A stretch of 64,000 nucleotides of DNA from Tubulanus polymorphus (Eukaryota; Nemertea; Palaeonemertea; Tubulaniformes; Tubulanidae), in contig NC_134025.1 in the NCBI RefSeq assembly GCF_964204645.1, positions 18,570,001-18,634,000 on the forward strand, given 5' to 3'. Below are positions 10,957 through 21,740 of this stretch, piece by piece (the stretch's first letter is position 1; each line of letters opens with the position of its first letter). The notes beneath the pieces are model-generated. The model did not search any database. It saw only the letters and a program-made list of their open reading frames with translations, and was not told the DNA's origin. Position numbers and translations under genes: made by a program.

Positions 10957-11801
10957 AAACAAGCTCTATAAGGTTCATAGAAAGCCAGATAGATGGCATA
11001 GTAGGCACTCTTCTAACCACTGCGACCTGACTTCATAACCCGCAAAATCTCAAGAGTACAACGACTGTGTCGTCTGGTCACACCCCGCATTGATTGAGAA
11101 TTTTAAAACAAAATAAGATTTCATTTCACGAAATCAGATTCAGATTGATTTTAAAATCATTTCATTCACTAAAAATAGACAAGAACTTTAATAGGCATAC
11201 TTACCAAAATGATCAGCAGCAGACAAGGAATATTGTGTTCCACTAAAAATTCCCAAAATAAAGATTCAGCTCTGATTAGATCCAATGAACAATCAGATGT
11301 AGATGATTGTGTGAAACCCATATCCATTTTTTTTGTAAGATTTTTCTTAGGGATTGATAATTCAACATGCCGCTTCGTTTTAACATGCCAACTACAATCA
11401 TAGCGTCCTCCGTGTGAAATAGTAATATCGCAGTGACAGGCAGTGCAACTTATGTATTCATCCCCTTTGCTAGATCAAACTAACACTGGGAATTCACTTG
11501 TGTATTCCTTTCGATATTGACATATCCGCTTCTTTACAACTTGAACATTATTATCCGTGTCAGACAATGACAATGACACCATGATTGTTCAACGCACGCG
11601 CTCAATGGCACACGCTGAACACTATAACCATAGCGCCCATGCTATAACCGGGAAGTTGTATTGATCGAACATCAAGTGTTGCCAAGGCTACCAGGCATAC
11701 ATCGACGCGTGACCTCATTCGCTTGTAGATAAAAACACACCTTGTAAGAGTCAACGGCACAAGTCCCCGCGAAAACGGGATGGTTGGCAGCTTTGAAGAA
11801 C

Positions 11802-12500
11802 TAACACAGTCAAGTCACTTACGCAGGAAGTTTTGATGTACCTATAAGCTTAATTACATACCAAGAATAGTGGACAGTAAAATATACCAACAAAGTTTTA
11901 AAGTAATTGCACATTGATAATATGTCAAAGTTTTGTAACTGGAAAATCTGGAAAACTTCATTTATGATTGAGTATTATGGGATTGTCTTATCCGTGGACC
12001 TACCATGGTGACAATTACAGATGTCCATTTTAGCCACTATTTTTTGACATCAAGAAAGCTGACTGGTGTAGTTCATGGACCTAGTATGTAGCACTCTCAA
12101 GGAATTCAAATGTCTGCCATGGCAGCCAAATTTGAAGAGCAAGAAACTTCAGAATCTTTTCAAAAGGTGTTATAAGTGGAGATGTAAATTATTAAGCCCA
12201 TTATGTAAACCAAGTTCAAAAGAAATTGCATGCTACTTCATGTGTTTAGACAAAGTTAAGAAGTCCGCTGTGGGGGCCATATTAAGAGCTAGAAAGCTTA
12301 TTTTCCTCAGGTTTCTTCCATGGACCAACGATCTTTCAAGGAAACTGCACATTATTTGAAGCTTGTGGAGTGCTAACAGCGTACAACGCACGCTGAGCAA
12401 AATAGAATGTTGCGGTGACAATTTTGATCAAAAGGCATGTCATTGGAGTTTCTTAATTTGGGAGAGGTCTATAGGCTTTGAAAGGGGAATCTTCAGGATT
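11802..12500. other. No recognised feature
   Basis: A 94-codon plus-strand frame at 12075-12359 has no recognisable motif and low-complexity codon use; I treat it as chance. Nothing else is seen here. Confidence 0.4.
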
Positions 12501-13540
12501 GTACTTTCAAACTACCGTAAAAACCGGCGTATAAGTCTACCCGCCATATAAGTCGAGGTCGATTTTTAGGCCTAAAATTCATGATTTCAACATATATCCG
12601 CCCTATTAGCCTAGTCCCTTCCTCGGAATAAATCTTTCGTCAAGAATTTTTCAGATACATGATATTTGACTGCAGAACATCAACGGAAATGAAGAACCGA
12701 TCCTGGGGAAATCCCAGTACCGGTAAATGGAAAATGAAGATTAGAACTGAAACTCCGAAATGAATGATATATGAATAAAAGTTATACTATCGCGATGTTA
12801 ATACCGACACTCGGTATTATATGAATTTATATGTATAGTTGTATGAAAATTAATAATAAAACTAGCAAGTGGTGAAATAGTTGTTTATTTAGCAAACCGC
12901 GGTAATTTAGGTAATGTTAAATCGGCACCACAAATTGTGCACGTTAAATATATCAATCACATACCGGTACCTTAAATGATTGAAATTAGATTAAAGAATA
13001 ACTTGTCTTACAACAATCTTGTACTTTCAAACTACCGTAAAAACCGGCGTATAAGTCTACCCGCCATATAAGTCGAGGTCGATTTTTAGGCCTAAAATTC
13101 ATGATTTCAACATATATCCGCCCTATTAGCCTAGTCCCTTCCTCGGAATAAATCTTTCGTCAAGAATTTTTCAGATACATGATATTTGACGGCAGAACAT
13201 CAACGGAAATGAAGAACCGATCCTGGGGAAATCCCAGTACCGGTAAATCGAAAATGAAGATTAGAACTGAAACTCCGGAATGAATGATATATGAATAAAA
13301 GTTATACTATCGCGATGTAAATACCGACACTCGGTTTTATATGAATTTATATGTATAGTTGTATGAAAATTAATAATAAAACTAGCAAGTGGTGAAATAG
13401 TTGTTTATTTAGCAAACCGCGGTAATTTAGGTAATGTTAAATCGACACCACAAATTGTGCACGTTAAATTTATCAATCACATACCGGTACCTTAAATGAT
13501 TGAAATTAGATTAAAGAATAACTTGTCTTACAACAATCTT
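12501..13540. repeat. 520-bp perfect-period tandem duplication of the pogo left end
   Basis: Unit 1 is 12501-13020 and unit 2 is 13021-13540. They align without indels at an offset of exactly 520 and differ at about eight positions by eye. Each unit contains 14 bp of outside flank (GTACTTTCAAACTA) plus the left terminal inverted repeat and about 500 bp of 5' non-coding element sequence, so the duplication happened after insertion. Confidence 0.9.
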
Positions 13541-15677
13541 GTGATCATCACATACAATTAACTAAGGGACTAAAGGCTAATTTAAGTGTATTGTTTCCAT
13601 GCTGTGAACCGGCACTATTAAGATAATGTAAAATTTGAAGCACTGAAAGTTTACTAATTTTACTTCCAAGAATACAGTTCACTGTAATTAACCAATAGAA
13701 ATCAAGAATTTGATGCAACATCGCTCTCGATAGCGCAAAATCAAATAAAAAGCCCCGGGGCAGGGGGAAATTCAAACAGTATTCAAACAACGTCATCAAC
13801 TATCAATCATGAGCCAGCAACTGCGAAAAAGAATGAAATACGATGCCAGTTTCAAACTGAAAGTGATCGAAGCAGCGAGAGAATCAAACAACAGTGTAGC
13901 AGCCCATCAATTCTGCATCAACGAAAGATTGGAGAAAGGCGGAGATGTCCCTTAAAGAAATGCCGAATAATAAATGTGCAAACCGTGGGCAAAATCAGCG
14001 TAAAAGGCTGAAACTTGAAGCCGCAATTACCGCATGGGTCCATTCCTAAAGGCAGAGCGGCCACATCATAACACGAGCACTGATAAGGCTGAAATCCCTC
14101 CAGTGGGCCGAGAAGAATAAACAGGACAGCGCCGACTTCAAAGCAACAGCCAGCTGGTGTGCCTGATTCATGCGGAGAGAAAATCTAGTGCTTCGTCAAA
14201 AAACCAAAATTACGCAAAAGCTACCAAAAGATCTAGACGATAAGATCACGCAGTTCCAGTCGTTCATCATCAAGCAACGGAAACTGAAAGATTATGACAT
14301 GGCACACATCGGCAATATGGATGAATCGCCGATGTTTTTCAATATCGTTGGAAATCGAACCGTTAACATGAAAGGCGAAAAACGATTCTTGTTAAGACAA
14401 CTGGGCAAGAAAAACAACATTTCACTGTCGTTCTCGCTTGTCTCGCTGATGGCACCAAATTACCACCGATGGTGATTTTCAAAAGAAAGACTCTGTCAAG
14501 GGATAAATTTCCCGCTGGCGTTGTCATTCATGTCCAGGAAAAAAGCTGGATGGATGACGCTGGATGCGTTTAAACGGTTGGATGAAGTGTTGGGCCGTCG
14601 GCTAGGTGGATTATTAAAACCAAACTCATTATTAGTTTGGGATATGTTTAAATCCCATCTAACGGATAATGTGAAGCAACATTTAAAACCGCTTAAACGT
14701 TGCATGGCGGTTATTCTGGGTAGTTTGACATCCGTACTACAACCACTCGACATTTCTTTGAATAAACCATTCAAAGACCAAATTTCGGAAAAAAAGGAAC
14801 GAGTGAATGGCTTCAGGGCAGCATTCTTACACACCTGCAGGAAATATGCGCGCTGCCTCTTTACCGACAGTGTGTCAGTGGGTAAAAGGATGCCTGGGAT
14901 TTAGTCGACCAAGCAATCGTAGTCAAATCCTTTAAGAAATGTTCAATTGCGAATGCGATGGATGGAATGGAAGATGACATGCTTTGGGATGAGGATGACG
15001 ATATTCCTCTCAGTGAATTGCGGACCGCGGTGAATGATGAATCTGATTAAAAATCTATTCAGATCCGTATGATGATAGCATTCGAACCGATGAATGGGAC
15101 CTACCGTTTGGTGGCGGAGCCCGTTCAGACAAGCAAGTGTCATGTCTGATTGGATGAACAACCATTGAGTGATTGTGATTAGTGCTGGTGTTAATTATGA
15201 ACTATTGTATAATGTGATTGCCTGTGCTCGTAAATATTGTAATTGATTCTGGTTCCAATAAATAAGTTTTATTATAATGAATTACTTTCTTTGTTGGAGT
15301 TACCGGAATATTTATGGGATTCGAACACAATAGGAACGACTATCCATAAATCGCGTGCTACTCGTCCGATTCATTTGCCGATTAAATTTTCACAAATGTA
15401 TTTCCTTTATTTGAATAAATATCATAAAATTGATACAAAAAATGATTATGAGAAATACGGTGACGAAAGGACGATCGCTTATATGGTTCACAAACATGGC
15501 GGCACTTGATTAACAACTTCGCCAGTCCACATCGTATAAGCAAATACTTCGTCGATGAACTATTTCTCGTGACCTTAAAATACTAGTAGAAAACTGTACT
15601 CGGCGTATAAGTCGAGGTAAAAAATTCAGTGGTAAAATCATTGGTTAAAAACTCGACTTATACGGCGATTTTTACGG
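12515..15677 (+). mobile_element. pogo/Tigger-type DNA transposon
   Basis: The left terminal repeat CCGTAAAAACCGGCGTATAA begins at 12515, and its inverse ends at 15677 with one or two differences. TA at 12513-12514 and 15678-15679 is the two-base target duplication expected for Tc1/mariner/pogo elements. The element is 3163 bp including the extra 520-bp left-end unit. It contains a frameshifted pogo transposase. A shorter relative with similar ends lies at 45553-46446. Confidence 0.9.
13809..15050 (+). pseudogene. pogo/Tigger transposase, inactivated
   Basis: Starts MSQQLRKRMKYDASFKLKV, the helix-turn-helix (Brinker/Psq/CENP-B-like) DNA-binding N-terminus, followed by a second DNA-binding region (QWAEKNKQDSADFKA, near 14100-14150) and a DDE/D catalytic core: GNMDESPMFF (first Asp, near 14320), LLVWDMFKSHLTDNV (second Asp, near 14630-14680) and SVLQPLDISLNKPF (third Asp, near 14735-14775). 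It ends with the acidic tail DDDIPLSELRTAV before a stop at 15048. Breaks include a frameshift near 13935, stops near 14048 and 14165, and frameshifts near 14450 and 14570. This family cuts and pastes DNA at TA sites. The copy is dead but all three catalytic Asp codons remain. Confidence 0.9.
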
Positions 15678-15910
15678 TACTTAAGAAATCTTTTGTAAGA
15701 AGTGCTTTAAAAGGACAGGTTAACAATTTTGATTGTCTGGTTAGGGAGTGTAATTGAGCAACTCACAGTTGAGAACAATTATTTTGGGGAAAGTCATGTG
15801 TGTGAACGAAAAAGATTTCCCTTGACATGACTCGACTCACCACTAGTTGAGAGAAATACAACAATCTATTTCTCACGACTCAGTGGAAGAATGAAGAGAA
15901 ATCTAGCCAA

Positions 15911-15950
15911 TCAACATGCGGTATATTCACACAAATATACCGCATGTTGA
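15911..15950. repeat. Perfect 17-bp inverted repeat with 6-base loop
   Basis: Arms at 15911-15927 (TCAACATGCGGTATATT) and 15934-15950 are exact inverses around the loop CACACA. It could extrude as a cruciform or form an RNA hairpin. No coding sequence or terminator context explains it. Confidence 0.9.
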
Positions 15951-16282
15951 TAGATCCTCTGACACCAGGCATAAGCAATCTAAGTTTGACCGACAACTGC
16001 GTTCATTTTATCTTATTCGTAAATGTTTTTGATTTCATCTTTAATTATGATTTCTTGTTCATCTATCTCTGGGTAATGGCACTGCCGTATCTATGTTCAG
16101 CTGGAGTTGTGTGCGTGTGTGAACAAAAATTTCAGTTCGGATAACTTCTAAATTTCTCAGTGAGAAACACACTAGACGTATTGGCCCAACTAGAGGGGAA
16201 ACTAGAGATTCACGCCAAGCAGCGGAAAGCAAAAATGGCCACGCGCCGCATTGTGGCAATGTAGAATATGTGTATGCATTCA

Positions 16283-16430
16283 ATTATTTCAGCTGTTAGG
16301 GTTCAAGGCACAATATAGTATATGGCGATGTGAAGAAATGTTATTGCCACAGTGAAGCTCGTGAGGAACTGTCCTGATTGAGTGTACAGCAGTCAAAAAC
16401 ATATAGATTGTCTTATAATAATACTTACTG
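16283..16430 (+). repeat. Repeat R copy 1 (inverted partner at 20820-20965)
   Basis: TTCAGCTGTTAGGGTT, then AAGGCACAATATA, TATTGCC(A/G)CAGTGAAGCT and CAGTCAAAAACATATAGATT occur in the same order in reverse complement at 20820-20965. The two copies are moderately diverged. Type unknown. Confidence 0.65.
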
Positions 16431-16767
16431 TCTGCACCAGTCTACTACTTCTATTGCAAACAATGCATTATTCAATGAAGCACTCATGCGACAAGACAAT
16501 AGCTGCATCCATCAGGGTCATGGAATTCATAAGTGTCATAGGCAATGAAAGGAGCCTCGGTGATCTTGTTGAAACTTTTTACGCTTGCAAATTGCTGACC
16601 CGGGTTCGGATACTGCTCTCTATTTTCACTAACCCTTTTCTCCACACTTTCCTTGGATTTTCTAAGTCGCACGCCGCAGTTATAATGCTGAATTGGCAAA
16701 ATAGCGTTAACATGAATTGTTAAAGCATTGGCAAAATATCACCTGCCAAATTGACTGACAATGATCG

Positions 16768-16809
16768 TTGTGATCTGTGTGCAGGCAAAAAGATGCACAC
16801 CGATCACAA
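16768..16809. repeat. 16-bp inverted repeat with 10-base loop
   Basis: TTGTGATCTGTGTGCA at 16768-16783 and its inverse at 16794-16809 match at 15 of 16 positions. It lies about 180 bp upstream of the second PLE remnant. Function unknown. Confidence 0.7.
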
Positions 16810-16989
16810 TACTACGGATCAACCCCTAGCTGCCAACTGGAATTCCAAAAATTCCCCCCGAAATTCATCAAAACTTACTTTGATTTGAAGTGAGCGCTCA
16901 GGTTCATTCTCGAGATATTGATATCGGAGGATGTTGAAGTGAATAAAATCTTGTAAAGTGTAAAATCTTTGAGAGAAACAATTTAAAAA

Positions 16990-18050
16990 TTACAATCGAA
17001 GCTAATTAGAAGACTACAAACTACCTGGATGTAACCCTTGACTTGAATACCGGTGTATACTATCCATACACGAAACCAGGAAATGTTCCCCAGTACGTAA
17101 AGCGCCAGAAGCAATCACCCACCGTGCATAATCAAAGCAATACCGGAAGGCATTAACAAAAGACTGTCAACAATTTCATCAAATAAGGAGTCATTTGATA
17201 AGACCAGGCACCTATACCAAACTGCATTGGAAAAAAGTGGTTATAATTACCAACTGGACTATAAACCGACAAATGAAAATGGCAGAAAGAAATCAAGATA
17301 AAAAAATATAACATGGTACAACCCACCATATGACATGCGTGTAACCACGAACATAGGTCGTCAGTTCCTTAGAACCATCGACGAATGCTTTCCAACCGTA
17401 CATGTGCTCAAACCAATTTTCAACAGGAAAACTATCGTACAGTTGTATGCCAAGTGTAAAAAATACTACTGACCAGCATAACATAACCAGCATTCCTTGC
17501 AAAACAAGAGCTCAAAATCGCGAGAATAAACCATGTAATTGTAGAAAAAAGGAATCTTGCCCTTTAGATGGTAAATGCCGAGAAAAAGACATAATTTATC
17601 AGACTTAAGAGCTAACCGACGAAAAAGAGGAAACATGCAAAATTTAAACTGCGGTATGCCAATCATAAACAGTCGTTTTCCAAATGAAAAAGAGGAAACA
17701 TGCATTGGACACTGAATTTAAACTGCGGTATGCCAATCATAAACAGTCGTTTTCCAAAGGAAAATATAAAAATGCAACAGAACTGAGCAAATACTTGTGG
17801 TCTTTGAAGGAAAAAAACATCAGTTATGACATCAAATGGAAAATAATGGACAGGCTAACCTGTATTCTAATATTACTAAGCGTTGTTATCTATGTATCCT
17901 AGAGAAATATTTCATAATATACCACAGCCACCAAGCATCATTGAACAAGAGGTCAGAGCTAATAAATACGTGCAGACATGCTAATAAATTTAAACTAAAA
18001 AATGTGTAACAGCTGAGAAATCTAGAGCGTTAAGATGTTTACGACTCATC
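16990..18050 (+). pseudogene. Penelope-like element C-terminal half with GIY-YIG-type endonuclease remnant
   Basis: Read across frameshifts, the segments are [20 protein letters not shown] near 17020-17085, [11 protein letters not shown] near 17155-17185, ITWYNPPYDMRV near 17310-17345, LRTIDECFPTVHVL near 17370-17410, KPCNCRKKESCPLDGKCR (Cys-rich motif, near 17530-17585), [20 protein letters not shown] and [20 protein letters not shown] near 17715-17850, and [19 protein letters not shown] near 17942-17995. This is the RT thumb, Cys motif and GIY-YIG-like nuclease tail of PLEs. The RT palm is absent, so the copy is 5' truncated, as is usual. It has a small internal duplication and a ribozyme-like motif downstream. 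Confidence 0.8.
17618..17756 (+). repeat. Short tandem duplication inside the PLE nuclease region
   Basis: GAAAAAGAGGAAACATGCA and TTTAAACTGCGGTATGCCAA each occur twice, in the units 17618-17682 and 17684-17756. The first unit lacks about 9 bases. The duplication shifts the frame and repeats the NHKQSFSK coding stretch. Confidence 0.85.
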
Positions 18051-18112
18051 TGTGACTGTGTACCACCTATATTGTACTGTTGGATATGCACTTCAGTCAG
18101 AAGAAAACTGTC

Positions 18113-18143
18113 CTGAAGAATGGAGGCTTTGGTCTCCATGAAA
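18113..18143 (+). ncRNA. Hammerhead-ribozyme-like core in the PLE 3' region
   Basis: CTGAAGA (18113-18119) is followed by ATGGAG (18120-18125), an 8-base loop, CTCCAT (18134-18139) and GAAA (18140-18143). CUGANGA, then a helix II (here six perfect pairs), then GAAA is the conserved hammerhead core. The bases just after, CAGATTTGTA, could give a very short helix III closing on a GUA site. I cannot find a convincing helix I. PLEs are known to carry hammerheads near their ends, and the position, right after the PLE reading, fits. Confidence 0.5.
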
Positions 18144-18199
18144 CAGATTTGTAAAAAATATGTAGTCGTTGTCCTATATTTTATTCATCTATATATATA

Positions 18200-20540
18200 T
18201 AACATATATCAGCACATTATGCAACCAACTCACATCAAAGGTGGATCACCTAATTACAAGGGGTTGTGATGTTGACATAATAGGCCAGATATCGGTGGAT
18301 AAAAATTGGATGTCTGATTACTTTCCGTTCCATTTTGTGTTGAAATGCAAAGACCACATAGCTCAACCACATGTAAAATTAGCTATGAGGAAGTTAAAAT
18401 GGAGTAGATCCGAAAGTTTCGAAAGGATGTGCAGCAAGAGTTTTCTAACGCATCTAAGCAAACTGCAGAATTGTACAATAGTGTTCTGTCTACTCTTCTT
18501 GATGTTCACGCACCTATTAAAATAATGACTGTAGCGTTCAGGAGCAAGGTTCCTTGGTATAATAGGGATGTTAACTTGGCCAGACATTCTCGGAGAACAG
18601 CAGAGAAAGTGGCGCTCAACTAAACTTGAGATTCATCGCCAGATCTACAGAGCAGAACATAATAGGGTTGTTCGAACAATTAAAGTGATTAAAGGGATTA
18701 TAATAATAATCAAATTAGGCACGCAGCAGTTCAAGAACAATTTTAACAGATAACAAACACTCTTTTGAATAATAAGAAACAACTTCTTTTGCCTGATTAT
18801 GTACCTGGAACTGAGCAACACCTCGCAAACATATTTTCACATTTCTCTAACAAGAAGATCGTTGAAATTTATAATCATCTTACTGATGTCTGTTCTTCAT
18901 TCTCAGAACCTTTTGACATTGTTGAAAGTGAGTGTGCGAGGAAAAATAATCTTAATTTGTATGTACATCTCCTGATGACATATGTAAAATCATCAGACAA
19001 TCACCTTCAAAGCCATGTAGCCTTGATCCCATCCCAACTGACCTGTTAAATAACGAGCCTGTTCTCGACATTTTGACACCTACCGTCTCACATATTGTTA
19101 ATCAGTCACTAGGTTTTGGATCTGTATCGGATGTGTTTAAAGAGACACTTGTAACATCATTGCTAAAGAAACTGTCACTGGATGTCAGAGCTGAAAAACT
19201 GCAGGCCAGTATCAACCTTCCCTTTCATCAAAGGTCTTAGAGTGCGTAGTAGAGCATAGGGTACGGGATCACATGTTGAACAATAATCTGTTTGAATCTT
19301 TGCAGTCGGCATATAGGGCTAACCATAGCACTGAGACAGCACTCACATGGGTTTTTATTGATCTTTTGGTAGCTCTAGATAATAAGCAGGTGGCTGGTCT
19401 GGTACTACTAGATTTATTCGCTGCATTTGACACTGTTAATCATTCAGTTTTACTTGATAGGCTGAAAAACCGAATGGGTATCGATGGTTTACCACTTAAG
19501 TGGTTTCATTCTTATCTAGGGAACAGAACCCAACGCATTTCAGTTTCTGTTGCTTGTAGTCTGTCTACAGGAGTTCCCTAAGGCTCAGTACTTGGCCTTT
19601 TACTGTTCAGCATCTATATGGGTCCATTGGGTGATGTCATCCGCAAGCATAATATTCAGCATAAAATAATATATTCAGAATATATATAAGCATGAAGTAG
19701 TTTCCATTTCTTTGCAGATGATACACAACTTTACATCTTTTTTTATCCAGGGGAAACTGCTAGGCTTTAGCCATGCATTAGTGATGTACGGCAATGCACT
19801 GCCAGGAATTTCCTTAAATCTAACAATGTTAAGACAGAATTTTTGCTTATCCATTCGAAACACCAAGCTATATCTGATCTTCCTGTATCTATTAAAATTG
19901 GTGATCACAATATAGTTGCTGTTCCTGTTGCCAGGAATATTGGTGCTCTTGTAGACCAGCATCTAACAATGGAGCATCACGTGAAAGCTGTTTGTAAATC
20001 CTGTTATTTTCAATTACATAACAATGGGTTCATCCGGAAATACCTAACTACTGAAGCTACTACAACCCTAGTCAGTGCTTATGTTGCCTCTCGTCTGGAT
20101 GGGCTCAATGCTATGCTTGTTGGTTTACCACAACCGACACTTTACCGTCTGCAGAAAGTCCAAACTCTGCAGTTCGGCTAGTCTCTCCCATTCCTCGAAG
20201 GGAACATAACCCCTGTGCACCAAGATCTACATTGGCTAAGGGTTCCTGATGGAATAGAGTTCAAAATCCTATTACTTGCATCTAAATGTATCAATGGTTT
20301 CGCTCCACCATACCTGCAGGAACATGTTACTCTGTACACCCCACCGCGAACCTTGCGATCTGCGGACAACTTATTATTGGCACAACCCAGGATTACGCTG
20401 GCCTCGCTTGGAGTTTTCTAGAGCTGCCCCACGACTGTGGAATAATATTCCATGTTATATAAGAGCATTCAGCCGCGTCGCTTTCTTTAAGCGAAGTCTT
20501 AAGACCCTTCTATTTTCACAGGCAGCTGCTCAATAATATT
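18200..20540 (+). pseudogene. CR1/L2-like LINE pol, 5' truncated and frameshifted
   Basis: The order of segments is: end of the endonuclease (CDVDIIGQISVDKNWMSDYF, near 18265-18325), linker (SKVPWYNRDVNLARHSRRTA, near 18545-18605), RT start (LDPIPTDLLNNEPVLDILTP, near 19023-19083), FVLLDLFAAFDTVNH-type fingers (near 19400-19445), a GSVLG motif near 19585, FADDTQLY (catalytic YADD variant, near 19715-19740), SYVASRLDGLNAMLVGLPQ (near 20070-20130), DLHWLRVPDGIEFKILLLA (near 20223-20280) and the RAAPRLWNNIPCYIRAFSR tail (near 20422-20478), ending at 20533. Breaks include a stop before the GSVLG motif and a roughly 45-base insertion at 19650-19695. This resembles the better LINE at 36.0-39.5 kb but is a different, older copy. 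Confidence 0.9.
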
Positions 20541-20819
20541 CTATCCCACTAGCCAGGTGTCAAGTGATCACTTAATTGCAGTGGATACTGGCACTTTAAA
20601 TCTCAAGAATGACAAAAATGAACCTCCAACCGCAGAAATCTGCATTTTTTGAAAAGAATTTCATCCGTGTAAAATAATCTAGAATATTTAGAAATTGCCG
20701 AACGTTCACTTACGGCCTATCTCATTTATTTCACACAATTGTGATTGCTAAAATTTGTTCGTTAACTGCCATTAAGGCTTTATGTTTCATCTGCAATTCA
20801 CTGCAAATAGTTACGTAAC

Positions 20820-20965
20820 TACGCGAATCTATATGTTTTTGACTGTTGTATATTGAATGGAAGCAGTTTAGCTCCACTAGCTTCACTGCGGCAATACCAT
20901 TTCTTTAGTTCATCATATCCTATGAAATATTTATATTGTGCCTTAAAACCCTAACAGCTGAAATT
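20820..20965 (-). repeat. Repeat R copy 2 (inverted relative to 16283-16430)
   Basis: The reverse complement gives TTTCAGCTGTTAGGGTTTTA, then AAGGCACAATATA, then CAACAGTCAAAAACATATAG. It begins immediately downstream of the candidate terminal exon at 20965-21087. Confidence 0.65.
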
Positions 20966-21087
20966 CAGACCATATCTTTTACATTGTGAATATACAAAGT
21001 GTGGCCATCTTTGAGTTCAGCTGCTTGGCGTAATTCCCGCACTGTGACATAACGGCACAGAGTGTGACAAATATGTCCAGCGGTTAA
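20965..21087 (-). CDS. Candidate terminal exon, unidentified
   Basis: An acceptor-like CCTTAAAG at 21088 is followed by an open frame of 40 codons and a stop, beginning LTAGHICHTLCRYVTVRELR and containing AAELKDGHTLYIHNVKDM. The composition is protein-like, but there is no second exon to test it with. It could be part of an old DIRS or other element, since a DIRS fragment lies just to the right on the other strand. Confidence 0.25.
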   Translation of the reverse strand, partial: LTAGHICHTLCRYVTVRELRQAAELKDGHTLYIHNVKDMV

Positions 21088-21234
21088 CTTTAAGGAAAAA
21101 ATTGTGTTAAGGAAAACCCATTCGAAGGTACATTCACTAAAATATATGTCTGATTTGTCAAAATAATTTCTAGGGCGAGTAATTACCAGATGGGTCTCGT
21201 CAACAACTGGTAAAATAACTAGTTTAGTACTGGG

Positions 21235-21740
21235 TAGGTGCATCACACTGCAGGGACAAAGAAGATTGTTCCAGATGTTCTGTCCATGAAAACACAACTC
21301 TTTCCAAAGGAAAGGATTCTCAACAAGGATGCACTAGGCTTAGTGATTCAGAAGTGGGACAGGCCCCTCAAAGACCTGTTTGTGACAACTCTGAACCCTC
21401 AGCTTTCAATGTTTGTTTCTCCGGTACAGGATTGACAAGCCTGGACAGTGCCATTTATTGTTAGATTTCTCTCGTTATTCATCATACACCGATATTGTGT
21501 ATCTTTTCATCTCAAGCCTAGTAGTGGACGCCTCACCCATCCCAGTCTGCTAGGGAACATGTTTCCTCAACACATAATTTGAAAGGTTCAGGGGTACAAG
21601 TGTGGCCTGATTCTGGTAGGGCCCTAGTGGCCTCACCAGCTTTGGTTTCCAGGGATTCTCCAGCTTCTAGTGGACATGCCTCCCTTCTTTCCCAACAGAC
21701 CCGATAACTTCCTCATAATAGCTCAGATACATAATAGACA
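21235..21740 (+). pseudogene. DIRS-type (tyrosine-recombinase) retrotransposon fragment
   Basis: An open stretch at 21238-21435 reads HTAGTKKIVPDVLSMKTQLF, then LVIQKWDRPLKDLFVTTLN, then LSMFVSPVQD. This matches the end of the DIRS/Ngaro RNase H region, usually of the form PG-x-N-x-x-AD-x-LSR, then DLFAT-x-LN, then FVSP-x-PDP. Beyond a stop the reading continues with weak similarity, including PHQLWFPGILQLLVDMPPFF near 21638-21697, the typical segment before the recombinase. No flanking repeats are visible. It is a short dead fragment. Confidence 0.65.

Larger units (their letters stand above)
8876..11590 (-). pseudogene. hAT transposase remnant, two exons with frameshifts
   Basis: Read right to left. 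Near 11590-11205 is an N-terminal BED-type zinc finger with CTACHCD followed by HGGRYDCSWH and KRH. It ends at a TTTTG|GTAAGT donor near 11203, and a T-rich acceptor ending TATTTTAG lies at about 10454. The second exon holds FPSNSKVRDMIRNFSCGRTK (near 10430-10370), the RNase H-like core with FSISTDGSNDRGRKEKV (first Asp, near 10300) and AFSADNTNTMVGTNKG (second Asp, near 10080), and near 9130-8990 the C-terminal dimerisation domain with NSACQRLFSLVRKNLTNF, where hATs usually carry the catalytic Glu. Frameshifts occur near 11225, 10320, 10030 and 9860, and repeat B interrupts at 9345-9650. It cannot be functional. Confidence 0.85.
8490..11795 (-). mobile_element. hAT-superfamily DNA transposon, full length but decayed, 6-bp target duplication
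   Basis: The left end is CAGGGCTACCAACC (8490-8503) and the right end is GGTTGGCAGCTTTG (11782-11795), an inverted match with 3 differences. AAGAAC immediately precedes the left end (8484-8489) and immediately follows the right end (11796-11801), so the target duplication is 6 bp rather than the 8 bp usual for hAT. Inside, on the minus strand, is a hAT transposase remnant. Its ends resemble those of the element at 27615-28883 (CAGACCTGCCAACC), which also has a 6-bp duplication, so the two belong to one lineage. Confidence 0.75.

Noticed and set aside
12075-12359. 94-codon plus-strand frame
   Set aside because: No motif, no splice-site support and Lys/Leu/Cys-rich composition expected from AT-rich DNA.
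16484-16699. 71-codon minus-strand frame with protein-like composition
   Set aside because: No splice partner, no homology I recognise, and it abuts repeat R; chance cannot be excluded.
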